Positions 36,431-45,076 of a stretch of 64,000 nucleotides of DNA are shown piece after piece. Position numbers and translations under genes: made by a program. This DNA comes from Saccharospirillum salsuginis (lineage in GTDB: Bacteria; Pseudomonadota; Gammaproteobacteria; Pseudomonadales; Natronospirillaceae): NCBI RefSeq assembly GCF_014651855.1, contig NZ_BMXR01000006.1, positions 1 to 64,000 of the forward strand, in the 5' to 3' direction. The notes under the pieces were generated by a model. It was not told the origin of the DNA, did no database searches, and worked only from the letters and a program-made list of their open reading frames with translations. How positions within the stretch are numbered: position 1 is the first letter of the stretch; each line of letters opens with the position of its first letter.

Positions 36431-37204
36431 ATGACCAGCCACCATTCATTGCTGATCGTGGATGATGAACCCCATATTCTGAAAGCGTTGGGCCGGGTGT
36501 TGCACAGCGACCGCTATACCCTGAGGACGGCCGGCAGTGCGGAAGAAGCACTGGCGTCGATGGAGCGCGAACCGCCCTCGGTTTTGGTAACCGACCAGCG
36601 TATGCCGGGAAAATCCGGCACCGCGCTGTTGGCGGAAGTGGCGCAACGATACCCGGATGTGGTCGGCATTCTGATGAGCGGTTACGCCGATTTCGACAGT
36701 CTGACCGATGCCGTCAACGACGGCCAGATCTACAAATTCGTGCTCAAACCCTGGGATAACGCCGAGCTGCGCCAGAGCATCAACGACCTCTTTACCCAGA
36801 TCGAACTGGGTGAAGAGGGGTTGCGTGCGCAGCGTCGCCTGAAAGCGGAAAAGGAAGCGCTGGAGCAACGCCTGAACGCCGACGATCGTCCTCGCGAGAC
36901 GTTCTACAATCGTTACGAACATCTGTTCAATGAAGTGCCGGTCGCTCTGGTCATGACCGATCCGGAGGGTGAGATCCTGGACTACAATGCCGCTTTTGGT
37001 GCTCTGGTCGATGTTCGCCATTCCCTGATCGGCCGAACGGTGGACCCATGGCTGCCCCGGAGCCTGAGGGACAGGCTGGTCGACTCCGACCCGGATGATG
37101 CCGTCCCGGTTACTCTGGAAAATATGAACTGTTCGGTCGCCGCCTGCCTGCTGCATCACGGCCCGGCGGTCCACCATGTCTATGTCGTGACGCCGAAGAG
37201 ATGA
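36431..37204 (+). CDS. Response regulator with receiver and PAS domains
   Basis: 257 residues: a receiver (about 5-120) with acidic pair VDDEP, phospho-Asp in VLVTDQRMPGKSG and Lys in FVLKPW; a coiled coil (about 125-155); and a PAS-like domain (about 165-250: EVPVALVMTDPEGEILDYNA). It has no DNA-binding or enzymatic output, so it probably acts through protein contacts. The ATG has a GAGGAAGA ribosome site. The REC-HD gene follows 18 nt after the stop, so the two are co-transcribed. The receiver closely resembles the one at the end of the LOV protein. Confidence 0.9.
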   Translation: MTSHHSLLIVDDEPHILKALGRVLHSDRYTLRTAGSAEEALASMEREPPSVLVTDQRMPGKSGTALLAEVAQRYPDVVGILMSGYADFDSLTDAVNDGQIYKFVLKPWDNAELRQSINDLFTQIELGEEGLRAQRRLKAEKEALEQRLNADDRPRETFYNRYEHLFNEVPVALVMTDPEGEILDYNAAFGALVDVRHSLIGRTVDPWLPRSLRDRLVDSDPDDAVPVTLENMNCSVAACLLHHGPAVHHVYVVTPKR

Positions 37205-37222
37205 CTCGATTAGGAAACGATA

Positions 37223-38593
37223 GTGACCCAGACACAAGGTGATACCACCGCAACCGACAAGGTCCCCGCCTCCCGCGTTCTGGTGGTGGACGACGAATCC
37301 AACATCCGCAAATCGCTCGAACGGTTGCTGCGCCGTCGTGGCTACGAGGTCGTGCAAGCCGAATCCGTCGCCCGCGCCAAGGGCGTACTGGCGAATGCCG
37401 GCGACGTCGACCTGATCATCACCGACCTGAAAATGCCCGGCGAGGACGGCATCGCCCTGTTGATTCACGCGGCCGACCACTACCCCAGTATCCCCCGGAT
37501 TCTGTTGACCGGACATGCCGACCTAGAACAAACCATGCGGGCCATCAACGAAGGCTGCAGTGGACAAATCCTGACCAAGCCCTGGGAGGACAACCATCTG
37601 CTCCGGGTTGTGGCCGAGCAACTCGAACGCTCTCAGCTGCAACGCAAGAACGCGCAACTGCTGAAGCTCAACCAGAAGCAGAATGCCCAGCTGCGGGAAA
37701 TGAACAAGCTGTTGGAGGAGCGTGTACAGGCCCGCACGGCCCAGTTGAAAGCGTCGGCCGATACCCTGAAGAAATCGAACAAGTCGCTGCTGCAGTCGTA
37801 CAAATCCACCGTGCGCCTGGTGTTGGAGCTGGCGAGCATGAACCCCGCCATCGACAGCGATCTGGCCCAGGACATGTCCGAACTCGGCGTCACACTGGCC
37901 CTGTCGATGGAACTGAAACCGGCGGACGTCAGTGCCATCCGCTACGCCTGTCAATTGCATGAACTGGGCAAGTTGGCCCTGCCGCAGGACATCGCCACCT
38001 CGCGCGAAGCCCTGCTGTCGTCTTCCGAATGGAAGACCTACAGTCAGTATCCGGAACAGGGGTCGCTGGCGCTGACCAGTGTCGAATACCTTTCAAGTGT
38101 GAGTCAGTTGATCGCCAATCACCGGGAGCACTGGGACGGCACCGGTTTCCCGCGCAATCTCGAAGGCGAGGAAATTCCGCTGGGCAGCCGGGTCGTATTG
38201 ATGTGTCGCGACTACGTTCAGGCGCTCAACAAATACAAGAACAAGAAAGAAGCCATCGGCAAACGCGCCGGTGACATGAACATTCAATTGCTGGCGTTCG
38301 AAGAGATCGAGCAATGGCGCGACGTGCGCTACGACGGCGCCCTGGTCGACGTGCTGAAAGACACCCTGGCCGTGCGCGAAGTCGAAGAGGAAGGCGGTTC
38401 GGACGCGCCCCGCGGACACCTGGTGTCGGCCCAGTCGATCGAACCCGGCATGGTGCTGGCGCAGGACGTCTACACCGATAAGGACCTGCTGATGCTGACC
38501 AAAGGGCAGAAACTCACGGCCCGTCACATCGAAAAATTGCTCGCGATGGAAACCGAGTATGGACGCGATCTGAGCATCTACATTCAGAGCTGA
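37223..38593 (+). CDS. Response regulator with degenerate HD-GYP domain
   Basis: 456 residues starting at a GTG with AGGAAA upstream. Receiver at about 17-135 (VVDDE, D68 in IITDLKMPG, Lys in LTKPW), coiled coil at about 137-195, then an HD-GYP-like domain at about 195-350. The domain is degenerate: HELGK (H246-E247) instead of HDxGK, YPEQG where HPxxG is usual, and NHREHWDGTGFP instead of HHExxDGxGYP. Loss of several metal ligands argues against c-di-GMP hydrolysis and for a binding or scaffold role. The C-terminus (about 390-456) has a small RGHLVSAQSIEPGMVLAQDV module seen at the end of related proteins. It is in an operon with the genes on both sides. Confidence 0.88.
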   Translation: MTQTQGDTTATDKVPASRVLVVDDESNIRKSLERLLRRRGYEVVQAESVARAKGVLANAGDVDLIITDLKMPGEDGIALLIHAADHYPSIPRILLTGHADLEQTMRAINEGCSGQILTKPWEDNHLLRVVAEQLERSQLQRKNAQLLKLNQKQNAQLREMNKLLEERVQARTAQLKASADTLKKSNKSLLQSYKSTVRLVLELASMNPAIDSDLAQDMSELGVTLALSMELKPADVSAIRYACQLHELGKLALPQDIATSREALLSSSEWKTYSQYPEQGSLALTSVEYLSSVSQLIANHREHWDGTGFPRNLEGEEIPLGSRVVLMCRDYVQALNKYKNKKEAIGKRAGDMNIQLLAFEEIEQWRDVRYDGALVDVLKDTLAVREVEEEGGSDAPRGHLVSAQSIEPGMVLAQDVYTDKDLLMLTKGQKLTARHIEKLLAMETEYGRDLSIYIQS

Positions 38594-38599
38594 CAAGCG

Positions 38600-39289
38600 A
38601 TGAACGACTGGCTTTACCGGTTCGAATTCCACACCGGCGACACAATCGACATCGAGGCCCGTTGGTCGGAAGACGACGGGGTGATTCAGGCGACGCCAGG
38701 TCCCGACTCGCTGCCGGACGACCTGAAACAATCGGTCTGGCTGGAAAACGACCAGTGTTCCCACTGCCCGCTGGTCCCCTCGCGTTCGCCGCTGTGTCCT
38801 CTGGCGGCCACCATCATCCCGGTGACCCATCGATTCGAACAGCACGACTCCACCGAAGCCGTCCGCGTCATCGCCACCAGTCGCGACCGGGAAGTGCGCG
38901 CGGACACCAACCTGCAACGCGGTCTCGGCTCATTGCTCGGCTTGCTGATGGGCGGCAGCGCCTGCCCGCATTTCGCGTTCTTCCGACCCATGGCCGCGAT
39001 GCACCTGCCCTTTTCGAACGATGAAGAAACCTTTTTCCGGGTGATCGGCAATGCCCTGCTGAGTCTCGCGATGCGCGACGAAGAGACCAGTCTGGATCAA
39101 GCCAACGAGCATCTGAAGAAACAGTACGAAGCCCTGGGCGTCGTCAACCTCGGCATGGCGCAACGCCTGCGCCGCTGTGCGACCACCGACTCGGGCATCA
39201 ACGCCGTTATCGTCCTCGATATGTTGGCGCGATTGATTGGTGATGATCCCGAGGAGTACATTGAGGCGTTGCGACCCTGGTATACATAA
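38600..39289 (+). CDS. Conserved cytoplasmic protein with CxxC/C motif (DUF6901-like)
   Basis: 229 residues, 6 nt after the REC-HD gene and so in the same operon. The N-terminal part (about 1-40) is beta-like (YRFEFHTGDTIDIEARW). A cysteine cluster follows, CSHCPLVPSRSPLCPLAA (C53, C56, C66), and then a helical part with GLLMGGSACPHFAFFRP and MHLPFSNDEETFFRV. From memory it resembles the family called DUF6901; the name is uncertain. The cysteines could bind a metal. Its place after two response regulators suggests a role in the same pathway. Confidence 0.75.
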   Translation: MNDWLYRFEFHTGDTIDIEARWSEDDGVIQATPGPDSLPDDLKQSVWLENDQCSHCPLVPSRSPLCPLAATIIPVTHRFEQHDSTEAVRVIATSRDREVRADTNLQRGLGSLLGLLMGGSACPHFAFFRPMAAMHLPFSNDEETFFRVIGNALLSLAMRDEETSLDQANEHLKKQYEALGVVNLGMAQRLRRCATTDSGINAVIVLDMLARLIGDDPEEYIEALRPWYT

Positions 39290-39292
39290 TAC

Positions 39293-39410
39293 GTAGGGCG
39301 GAAGAGCCCGAAGGGCGTTATCCGCCATTGGTAGCATAAAGCACCGATGGTCCAACCAGCGCCATCCCAGCCTACCGACGGCAGATAACGCTGTCGCTCT
39401 TCTGCCCTAC
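39293..39410. repeat. Dispersed palindromic repeat, GTAGGGCAGAAG type
   Basis: The left arm (39293-39327, GTAGGCGGAAG-type with an AGCCCGAAGGGC centre) and the right arm (39379-39410, CGGCAGATAACGCTGTCGCT... to CTGCCCTAC) are inverted and mostly complementary. The element starts 4 nt after the stop of the DUF6901-like gene and is the probable transcript end. Confidence 0.87.
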
Positions 39411-39473
39411 GAAAACCACCCATAACCGCTCCCCCAAAAGGAATTAATATTTGGCCTAGCCGATAAACCGAGT

Positions 39474-39597
39474 GCTGGATGCCGGGTTAGCCCTTACAGG
39501 GATGTCCGCAGCATGGATGCTGCGGCCAAGCCTACAGGGCGGTCCGACGCTTCGGGGTATTCACGGCGACCCTGTAAGGGCTAACCCGGTAGCCAGC
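39474..39597. repeat. Palindromic repeat with GGGTTAGCCCTTACAGGG arms
   Basis: The left arm begins GCTGGATGCCGGGTTAGCCC and the right arm ends GGGCTAACCCGGTAGCCAGC, complementary over about 28 nt with few mismatches. An inner hairpin CCGCAGCATGGATGCTGCGG is present. The central part (CAAGCC, CATGGAT, CACGGCGACCC) is shared in reverse orientation with the elements at 41857 and 55354. It lies in the 505-nt gap before the symporter genes, which otherwise holds only a promoter region. Confidence 0.82.
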
Positions 39598-39794
39598 ATG
39601 GATTCCCGCCACAGACCCATTTATCCATTAGTCGTAATCCATACCAAAGTCTAAGCGTTCCGATTTCCTCGCGGTGATAGCTTGTTATTGCTCGTCACTG
39701 CCACCCGGCTCAGTGTCCGGTGGGGGACCCCAACCGGGGTGGCCCGGCCGGTGTCGCAGCAGTGCACAACAACAACAATCTTGGAGGAAACGCG

Positions 39795-40061
39795 ATGAGC
39801 TTCGAGAGCAAAGAACACGCCGCGAAATACTGGCGTGAAAATGTTCGCCTGATGCTCACTCTGCTGGCGATCTGGTTTGCCGTATCCTACGGTGCCGGCA
39901 TTCTGCTGGTGGATGTGCTGAACGAAATCAAATTCTTCGGGTTCAAACTCGGCTTCTGGTTTGCGCAGCAAGGTGCCATCTACACCTTTATCGTGCTCAT
40001 CTTTGTTTATGTGAAAAAGATGAATGCGCTCGATAAGAAATACAACGTACACGAAGACTGA
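39795..40061 (+). CDS. DUF4212 small subunit of a sodium/solute symporter
   Basis: An 88-residue membrane protein with two TM segments (about 18-40, RLMLTLLAIWFAVSYGAGIL, and about 52-75, GFWFAQQGAIYTFIVLIF). This is the DUF4212 family, always found directly before an SSS-family permease as its small subunit. TTGGAGGAAA precedes the ATG at 39795. The large subunit starts 11 nt after the stop. Related pairs are linked to uptake of acetate or other small carboxylates. Confidence 0.92.
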   Translation: MSFESKEHAAKYWRENVRLMLTLLAIWFAVSYGAGILLVDVLNEIKFFGFKLGFWFAQQGAIYTFIVLIFVYVKKMNALDKKYNVHED

Positions 40062-40072
40062 GGGGCTCGGGG

Positions 40073-41773
40073 ATGGATATACAATTACTGAGTTACCTCT
40101 TCGTCGGGGTAACGTTCGCACTCTACATCGGCATCGCGGTCTGGTCGCGGGCCGGTTCCACCAATGAATTCTACGTCGCCGGCGGCGGCGTTCCGGCCGT
40201 GGCCAACGGCATGGCGACAGCGGCGGACTGGATGTCGGCGGCGTCGTTTATTTCCATGGCGGGGATCATTTCCTTCCTGGGGTACGACGGTTCCGTCTAC
40301 CTGATGGGCTGGACCGGTGGCTACGTCTTGCTGGCCCTGTGTCTGGCGCCCTACTTGCGCAAATTCGGCAAGTTCACGGTACCGGACTTCATCGGCGACC
40401 GTTACTACAGTCAGGCGGCCCGCGTGATCGCGGTGATCTGCGCCATCTTCGTCTCCTTCACCTATGTCGCCGGGCAGATGCGCGGTGTCGGCGTGGTGTT
40501 CTCCCGTTTTCTGGAAGTGGGTGTCAGCACCGGGGTCGTTATCGGTATGGTCATCGTCTTCTTCTACGCCGTGCTCGGCGGCATGAAGGGCATCACCTAT
40601 ACCCAGGTCGCCCAGTACTGCGTGATGATTTTCGCCTACATCGTACCGGCGATCTTCATTTCCCTGCTGATGACCGGCAACGTCTTCCCGCAGTTGGGCT
40701 TCGGCGGGTCGGTCGGTGACGGGACGCCCTTGCTGCAAAAACTCGACGGTTTGTCGACCGAGTTGGGCTTCGCGCAGTACACCGAAGGGTCGAAACCGAT
40801 GATCGACGTCTTCTTCATCACCGCCGCCCTGATGGTCGGTACCGCCGGTCTGCCGCACGTGATTGTCCGTTTCTTCACCGTGCCGAACGTGCGTGATGCC
40901 CGTCGCAGTGCCGGCTGGGCTCTGGTGTTCATCGCCATCCTGTACACCACCGCACCGGCCGTGGCGGCCTTTGCCCGGGTGAACATGATCAACACAATCA
41001 ATGGCGAGAACATGCAGGGCACACTCTATGAAGACGCGCCGAGCTGGATCAAGAACTGGGAGACCACAGGCCTGATCGGTTGGCAGGACAAGAACGGCGA
41101 CGGTCGCATGTTCTACGCTGCCGACGAGCGCAACGAGATGACCATCGACCGCGACATCATGGTGCTGGCGAACCCGGAAATCGCGCAATTGCCGAACTGG
41201 GTGGTGGCGCTGGTGGCGGCCGGTGGCATGGCGGCGGCGTTGTCGACCGCGGCCGGTCTGTTGTTGGTGATCTCGACTTCGATCTCGCACGACCTGTTGA
41301 AACGAAACCTGATGCCGAACATCACGGACAAACAGGAGCTGCTTTTCGCCCGAATGGCGGCCGCCGTTGCGGTGGTCGTGGCCGGTTATCTCGGCATTAA
41401 CCCGCCCGGCTTCGTAGCCCAGGTGGTGGCCTTCGCCTTCGGTCTGGCGGCGTCGAGTTTCTTCCCGGCCATTATCCTGGGTATCTTCCATAAGAAGATG
41501 AATAAGGAAGGCGCCTTGTCCGGTATGGTGGTGGGCATCACCTTCACCGCCGCCTACATCATCTACTTCAAGTTCATCAACCCGGGTGCGAACGTGGCGG
41601 ACAATTGGTTGTTCGGTATTTCGCCGGAAGGCATCGGTACCCTGGGCATGATCCTGAACTTCGCGGTCGCCTTCGGGGTCCACAAGTTGACCGGCGATGC
41701 ACCGGACAATGTCCAGGACATTGTCGAAAGCATCCGCTTCCCGAAAGGCTCCGGGGCCGCATCCTCGCATTGA
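40073..41773 (+). CDS. Sodium:solute symporter (VC_2705/ActP-like large subunit)
   Basis: A 566-residue permease of the SSS family with about 13 TM segments. Family blocks are visible: EFYVAGGGVPAVANGMATAA, ADWMSAASFISMAGIISFLG, GTAGLPHVIVRFFTVPNVRD and AAGGMAAALSTAAGLLLVIS. It is close to acetate permease ActP and to the VC_2705 group. With the DUF4212 subunit it probably imports acetate or a related short carboxylate with sodium. The cNMP/CBS/DUF294 and DnaQ-type genes downstream are the usual neighbours of these transporters. A clear terminator follows. Confidence 0.94.
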   Translation: MDIQLLSYLFVGVTFALYIGIAVWSRAGSTNEFYVAGGGVPAVANGMATAADWMSAASFISMAGIISFLGYDGSVYLMGWTGGYVLLALCLAPYLRKFGKFTVPDFIGDRYYSQAARVIAVICAIFVSFTYVAGQMRGVGVVFSRFLEVGVSTGVVIGMVIVFFYAVLGGMKGITYTQVAQYCVMIFAYIVPAIFISLLMTGNVFPQLGFGGSVGDGTPLLQKLDGLSTELGFAQYTEGSKPMIDVFFITAALMVGTAGLPHVIVRFFTVPNVRDARRSAGWALVFIAILYTTAPAVAAFARVNMINTINGENMQGTLYEDAPSWIKNWETTGLIGWQDKNGDGRMFYAADERNEMTIDRDIMVLANPEIAQLPNWVVALVAAGGMAAALSTAAGLLLVISTSISHDLLKRNLMPNITDKQELLFARMAAAVAVVVAGYLGINPPGFVAQVVAFAFGLAASSFFPAIILGIFHKKMNKEGALSGMVVGITFTAAYIIYFKFINPGANVADNWLFGISPEGIGTLGMILNFAVAFGVHKLTGDAPDNVQDIVESIRFPKGSGAASSH

Positions 41774-41801
41774 GGTGAGTGCAAGGTCAGGTAGAATTGA
41801 A

Positions 41802-41826
41802 AGCCGGGGCATGCCCCGGCTTTTTT
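41802..41826 (+). terminator. Intrinsic terminator of the symporter operon
   Basis: AGCCGGGGC-AT-GCCCCGGCT followed by TTTTTT: a 9-10-bp G+C stem, short loop and uninterrupted T-run, 29 nt after the permease stop. This is the clearest intrinsic terminator in the window. Confidence 0.95.
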
Positions 41827-41856
41827 GTGGCAACAGTGACATATTAGCTTGAATCC

Positions 41857-41968
41857 GGGGAGGCGACCCGGTGGCTATGTGCGGGGTCGCCGTGGACCCA
41901 TCCATGGGGGCTTGACCTCGGCATCCTGCCTCGCACATCCCCGCACATAGCCACCGGGCCTCCTCCCC
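41857..41968. repeat. Palindromic repeat with CCATGGGGGCTTGAC core
   Basis: The arms GGGGAGGCGACCCGGTGGCT... (from 41857) and ...CACCGGGCCTCCTCCCC (to 41968) are complementary over about 30 nt with few mismatches. The core contains GTCGCCGTGGACCCATCCAT and GGGGGCTTGACC. The same core with different outer arms occurs at 55354-55450. It lies directly upstream of a GTAGGGCAGAAG-type element. Confidence 0.85.
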
Positions 41969-41997
41969 TGACCAAATGTGCCACAGGCTCGAAATGT

Positions 41998-42105
41998 GTA
42001 GGGCAGAAGAGCGACAGCGTTATCTGCCGTTCATTACGGAGGCGTGGGTCTCCCCCTTGGCCACGGACACATTCGGCGGATAACGCTGTCGCTCTTCCGC
42101 CCTAC
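41998..42105. repeat. Dispersed palindromic repeat, GTAGGGCAGAAG type
   Basis: The left arm (41998-42029) starts GTAGGGCAGAAGAGCGACAG and the right arm (42074-42105) ends CTCTTCCGCCCTAC. The two are complementary with two or three changes, around 44 nt. The element ends 24 nt before the DUF294 gene start, so the promoter of that gene must lie inside or before it, or transcription comes from upstream past the terminator. Confidence 0.88.
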
Positions 42106-42129
42106 ACCCCACCGACCTGAGGTTGAAAC

Positions 42130-43998
42130 ATGACCACCGCCGATGATTTACGAGACGTTGTCTCTTTCCTGGCCGACACTCTCCCTTTTTCCGCGTTGTC
42201 GGAAGACGACCGCCTGGACGTCGCGCGGTGCCTGACCATCGATTACATTCCCCGCCACCAGAACCGGGCGCTCGATCTGGGCAAGCAGTTGTTCCTGATC
42301 CGAACCGGCGCCTTCGAGCTGAAAACCGCGGATGGTGAATTGGTGGATCGTCTGGGCGAGCACGATCTTTTCGGGATCAATACCCTGATGACGGGTAACC
42401 CGCAGGGGTTGAAGGTGTATCCAATCGAGGATGCGCTGGTGTTCAAGCTGCCGCAGGCGGATTTCGAGCGACTGTGCGAACGCTACAGTCCCATGCGCCA
42501 GTTTTTCCATCAGGTCAGCAGTCAGCGCGACCGATTGGGCCGGTTGCGCGTGCGCGATGACCGGTCGCAACGGCTGGAGCAGCAGTTGATGCAGCGGGTG
42601 GCGGAGTTCGCCAGTCAGACGCCGGTGAGTTGCGCCTTCGATGCGACCATTCGCGAGGCGGCGTCGGTGATGCGGGAACACCGCGTGTCGTCGTTGTTGT
42701 TGCTGGAGGGGTCGGAGCTGCGCGGCATTGTCACCGACCGGGATTTGCGCAATCGGGTGGTGGCCGAGGGGTTGGATGTCAACCAAGCGGTTATCGGCGT
42801 CGCGACCCAGGAACCGGTGGCGATCGGTCCCGATGCCTTGCTGTTCGATGCGCAAAAACTGATGAGCCAGTTTCAGGTGCATCACTTGCCGGTGCTGGAT
42901 GACGGTCGTCCGGTCGGCATGATCACGGCGACGGATCTGATCCGCGCCCAGCAGGTGTCGCCCTTGTATCTGATCAACGACATTCTGCGCCAGACCGATC
43001 TCGATGCCCTGGCCGAGCTCCGGCATAAGGTACCGGCGTTGATTCATAATTGGGTGCAGGCCGACATTCATCCCTATGAAATGGGGCGGGTGCTCGCGGC
43101 CATCGGCGATGCCTTTGTGCAACGCTGCCTGCGGCTGGCTCAAGACGAGTTGGGCGAAGCGCCGTTTGCGTTTGCCTGGTTGGCGTTCGGTTCCCAGGCG
43201 CGCATGGACCAGACGTTCGCATCGGATCAAGACAACGCGCTGATCCTGGGTCGTGAGCCGACACACGAGGAAGCCGAGTATTTCGGTCGACTGGCGGACT
43301 GGGTCTGCCGGGCGCTGGACCGATGCGGTTATAAGCTGTGTCCCGGCGACATCATGGCCAGCAATCCGAGGTGGCGGCGAACGGTCGCGGGCTGGATCGA
43401 GTTGTTCGATCATTGGATCGACAGTCCGACCCCCGAGGCTTTGTTGAACGGCAGCATCTTTTTTGACGTGCGCGTCGTCGAGGGTGATGAGCGCTTGCTG
43501 ACGCCAATTCAGGACCGGCTGGTACAGCGCACGCCAAAGGCGGAAATTTTCCTCGCCATGATGACGCAGACGGCGGTGCGCAACCGGCCGCCGCTGGGTT
43601 TCTTTCGCCAGTTCGTGGTCAAGAGCGGCGGCGAGCACGAGGACGCTCTGGATCTGAAGCACCGGGGTGTTGCCCTGGTCAACGATCTGGCCCGCATTCA
43701 CGCGCTGGCCGCGGGCTCACGCGCCGTCAGTACCCAGGAACGGCTTGAGGCCGCGATGGCGGCCGGTGTGCTCGACCGCGATCTCGGCCACAGCTTGCAG
43801 GAGGCCTGGAGCCTGATCGCCGGTTTGCGCATCGAGGAACAGAGCCTGGCCGTGCGTCGTGGTGAAACCCCGACCAGCTATCTGGATCCGGACGGTTTGA
43901 ACCCGCTTACCCGGGCTCACCTGAAGGACGCCTTCGGCACCTTGAAGCGTGCCCAGCAGGCCGCGCTGCAGCAGTTCGCCCGGGGTCTGCATGGTTAA
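42130..43998 (+). CDS. cNMP-binding/CBS/DUF294 nucleotidyltransferase-like protein
   Basis: 622 residues. A cyclic-nucleotide-binding domain (about 15-125), two CBS domains (about 150-275: ASVMREHRVSSLLLLEGSEL, MSQFQVHHLPVLDDGRPVGM), a DUF294 nucleotidyltransferase fold (about 300-440) with FAWLAFGSQARMDQTFASDQ and DNALIL, and a DUF294 C-terminal domain. The GS...DQDN motif matches the GlnD-type nucleotidyltransferase core, so it may modify a protein with a nucleotide. Such proteins are usual next to acetate-type symporters and are thought to control them or acetyl-CoA synthetase. It overlaps the exonuclease gene by 8 nt. Confidence 0.92.
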   Translation: MTTADDLRDVVSFLADTLPFSALSEDDRLDVARCLTIDYIPRHQNRALDLGKQLFLIRTGAFELKTADGELVDRLGEHDLFGINTLMTGNPQGLKVYPIEDALVFKLPQADFERLCERYSPMRQFFHQVSSQRDRLGRLRVRDDRSQRLEQQLMQRVAEFASQTPVSCAFDATIREAASVMREHRVSSLLLLEGSELRGIVTDRDLRNRVVAEGLDVNQAVIGVATQEPVAIGPDALLFDAQKLMSQFQVHHLPVLDDGRPVGMITATDLIRAQQVSPLYLINDILRQTDLDALAELRHKVPALIHNWVQADIHPYEMGRVLAAIGDAFVQRCLRLAQDELGEAPFAFAWLAFGSQARMDQTFASDQDNALILGREPTHEEAEYFGRLADWVCRALDRCGYKLCPGDIMASNPRWRRTVAGWIELFDHWIDSPTPEALLNGSIFFDVRVVEGDERLLTPIQDRLVQRTPKAEIFLAMMTQTAVRNRPPLGFFRQFVVKSGGEHEDALDLKHRGVALVNDLARIHALAAGSRAVSTQERLEAAMAAGVLDRDLGHSLQEAWSLIAGLRIEEQSLAVRRGETPTSYLDPDGLNPLTRAHLKDAFGTLKRAQQAALQQFARGLHG

Positions 43999-44617
43999 AT
44001 TCTGGAACCGGTCGACGACACCGGCGCGGCCCTGGACCGAACGCACCTTCTGGGTGCTCGATCTTGAACTGTCCAGTCTCGACGCCCGTACCGGCCATGT
44101 GCTCAGTGCCGGCTGGGTGTGCATCGAGCACGGGCAGGTGCGGCTCGCCGAGGCGGGGCATTGCCTGTTTCGACAGAGTGCCATGATGGGTGACGACGTC
44201 AGCGCCAGTGCGCATCTGCATCACATTACCGACCAGCAACGTGAGCAGGGGGTCGACCTCGGCGACTGGCTCACCGAGCGGCTCGCCCGACATGCCGATG
44301 ACCTCTGGGTCTGCCACCATGCGCCGCTCGACATCGCCTTTCTGAAGGAACAGTGCCGCCGTTTCGCCATCGACTGGCCGGAGCCGAAAGTGCTCGACAC
44401 CCTGCGCTTCGAGAAAAAACGTCTGCCCCGGGAAATTCCGGGTTCCTATCGGGACCTGAACCTGAACGCCTGTCGGCGGCGCTACGGCTTGCCTACCTAC
44501 CGGGCGCACCATGCGTTCAGCGATGCCCTGGCGACCGCCGAACTGTGCCTGGCACAGGTGCGCAGCCGACTAGGGCCGGACCCGACCGACGTCGATCTGA
44601 TCAAGGCCTATCGCTGA
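43991..44617 (+). CDS. DnaQ-type 3'-5' exonuclease domain protein
   Basis: 208 residues of the DEDDh exonuclease family, like the proofreading subunit of DNA polymerase III. Exo I is VLDLELSSLDA (DxE), Exo II lies in WVCHHAPLDIAFL, and Exo III is HHAFSDALATAELCL (H and D). The ATG at 43991 overlaps the end of the DUF294 gene by 8 nt, so the two are translationally coupled. It is not the main epsilon subunit, and homologues occur in the acetate-transport neighbourhood with an unproven role. Transcription probably ends in the following gap. Confidence 0.9.
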   Translation: MVKFWNRSTTPARPWTERTFWVLDLELSSLDARTGHVLSAGWVCIEHGQVRLAEAGHCLFRQSAMMGDDVSASAHLHHITDQQREQGVDLGDWLTERLARHADDLWVCHHAPLDIAFLKEQCRRFAIDWPEPKVLDTLRFEKKRLPREIPGSYRDLNLNACRRRYGLPTYRAHHAFSDALATAELCLAQVRSRLGPDPTDVDLIKAYR

Positions 44618-45076
44618 GGGTTGAAAAATAAACAGAAGCCGCCACACTGTGTGGCGCTGGACGTAGAGGTTCGCCGATACGGTTCAGGCTGGCCGGCACC
44701 GCCCGGTGTCGCGACACGCCAGCTGCAATCAGCCAATTCAAGGCTCTGGCATCCAGAGCACATTCGGCAACCGCGTCCCAAGCCCGGCTAACGGCAGGCG
44801 GCATCAACAGCGACGCCTATCACCGCATGATTCAGTAGACGCACGCGTCGCAACGCACGGCTCGCCCCTGCCCGACTGGCGGGATGCCCGGCGGAAGACG
44901 TTCGACAGGACACATTGCACCCGTATCGATTCATCCGCCGGCATCGGACAAGGCTTTCGGATGGGCGACCCTTGTCGGCCCATCCCGTCTTCCGTCGACC
45001 GACCTCCCGCCACGCCGGGTACATCAGACTGCACAACAGTGAATGTTCGAGTACTCAAGTGGAAGGAGGTAACAGT
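44618..45076. other. Long upstream region of ectD
   Basis: A 459-nt gap without a convincing gene. A palindrome CGCCACAC-T-GTGTGGCG lies at 44640-44656, 23 nt after the exonuclease stop, and may be a terminator stem or operator. The rest, rather G+C-rich, must hold the ectD promoter, for which a long regulatory region is plausible because ectD is induced by salt in other bacteria. Confidence 0.5.
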
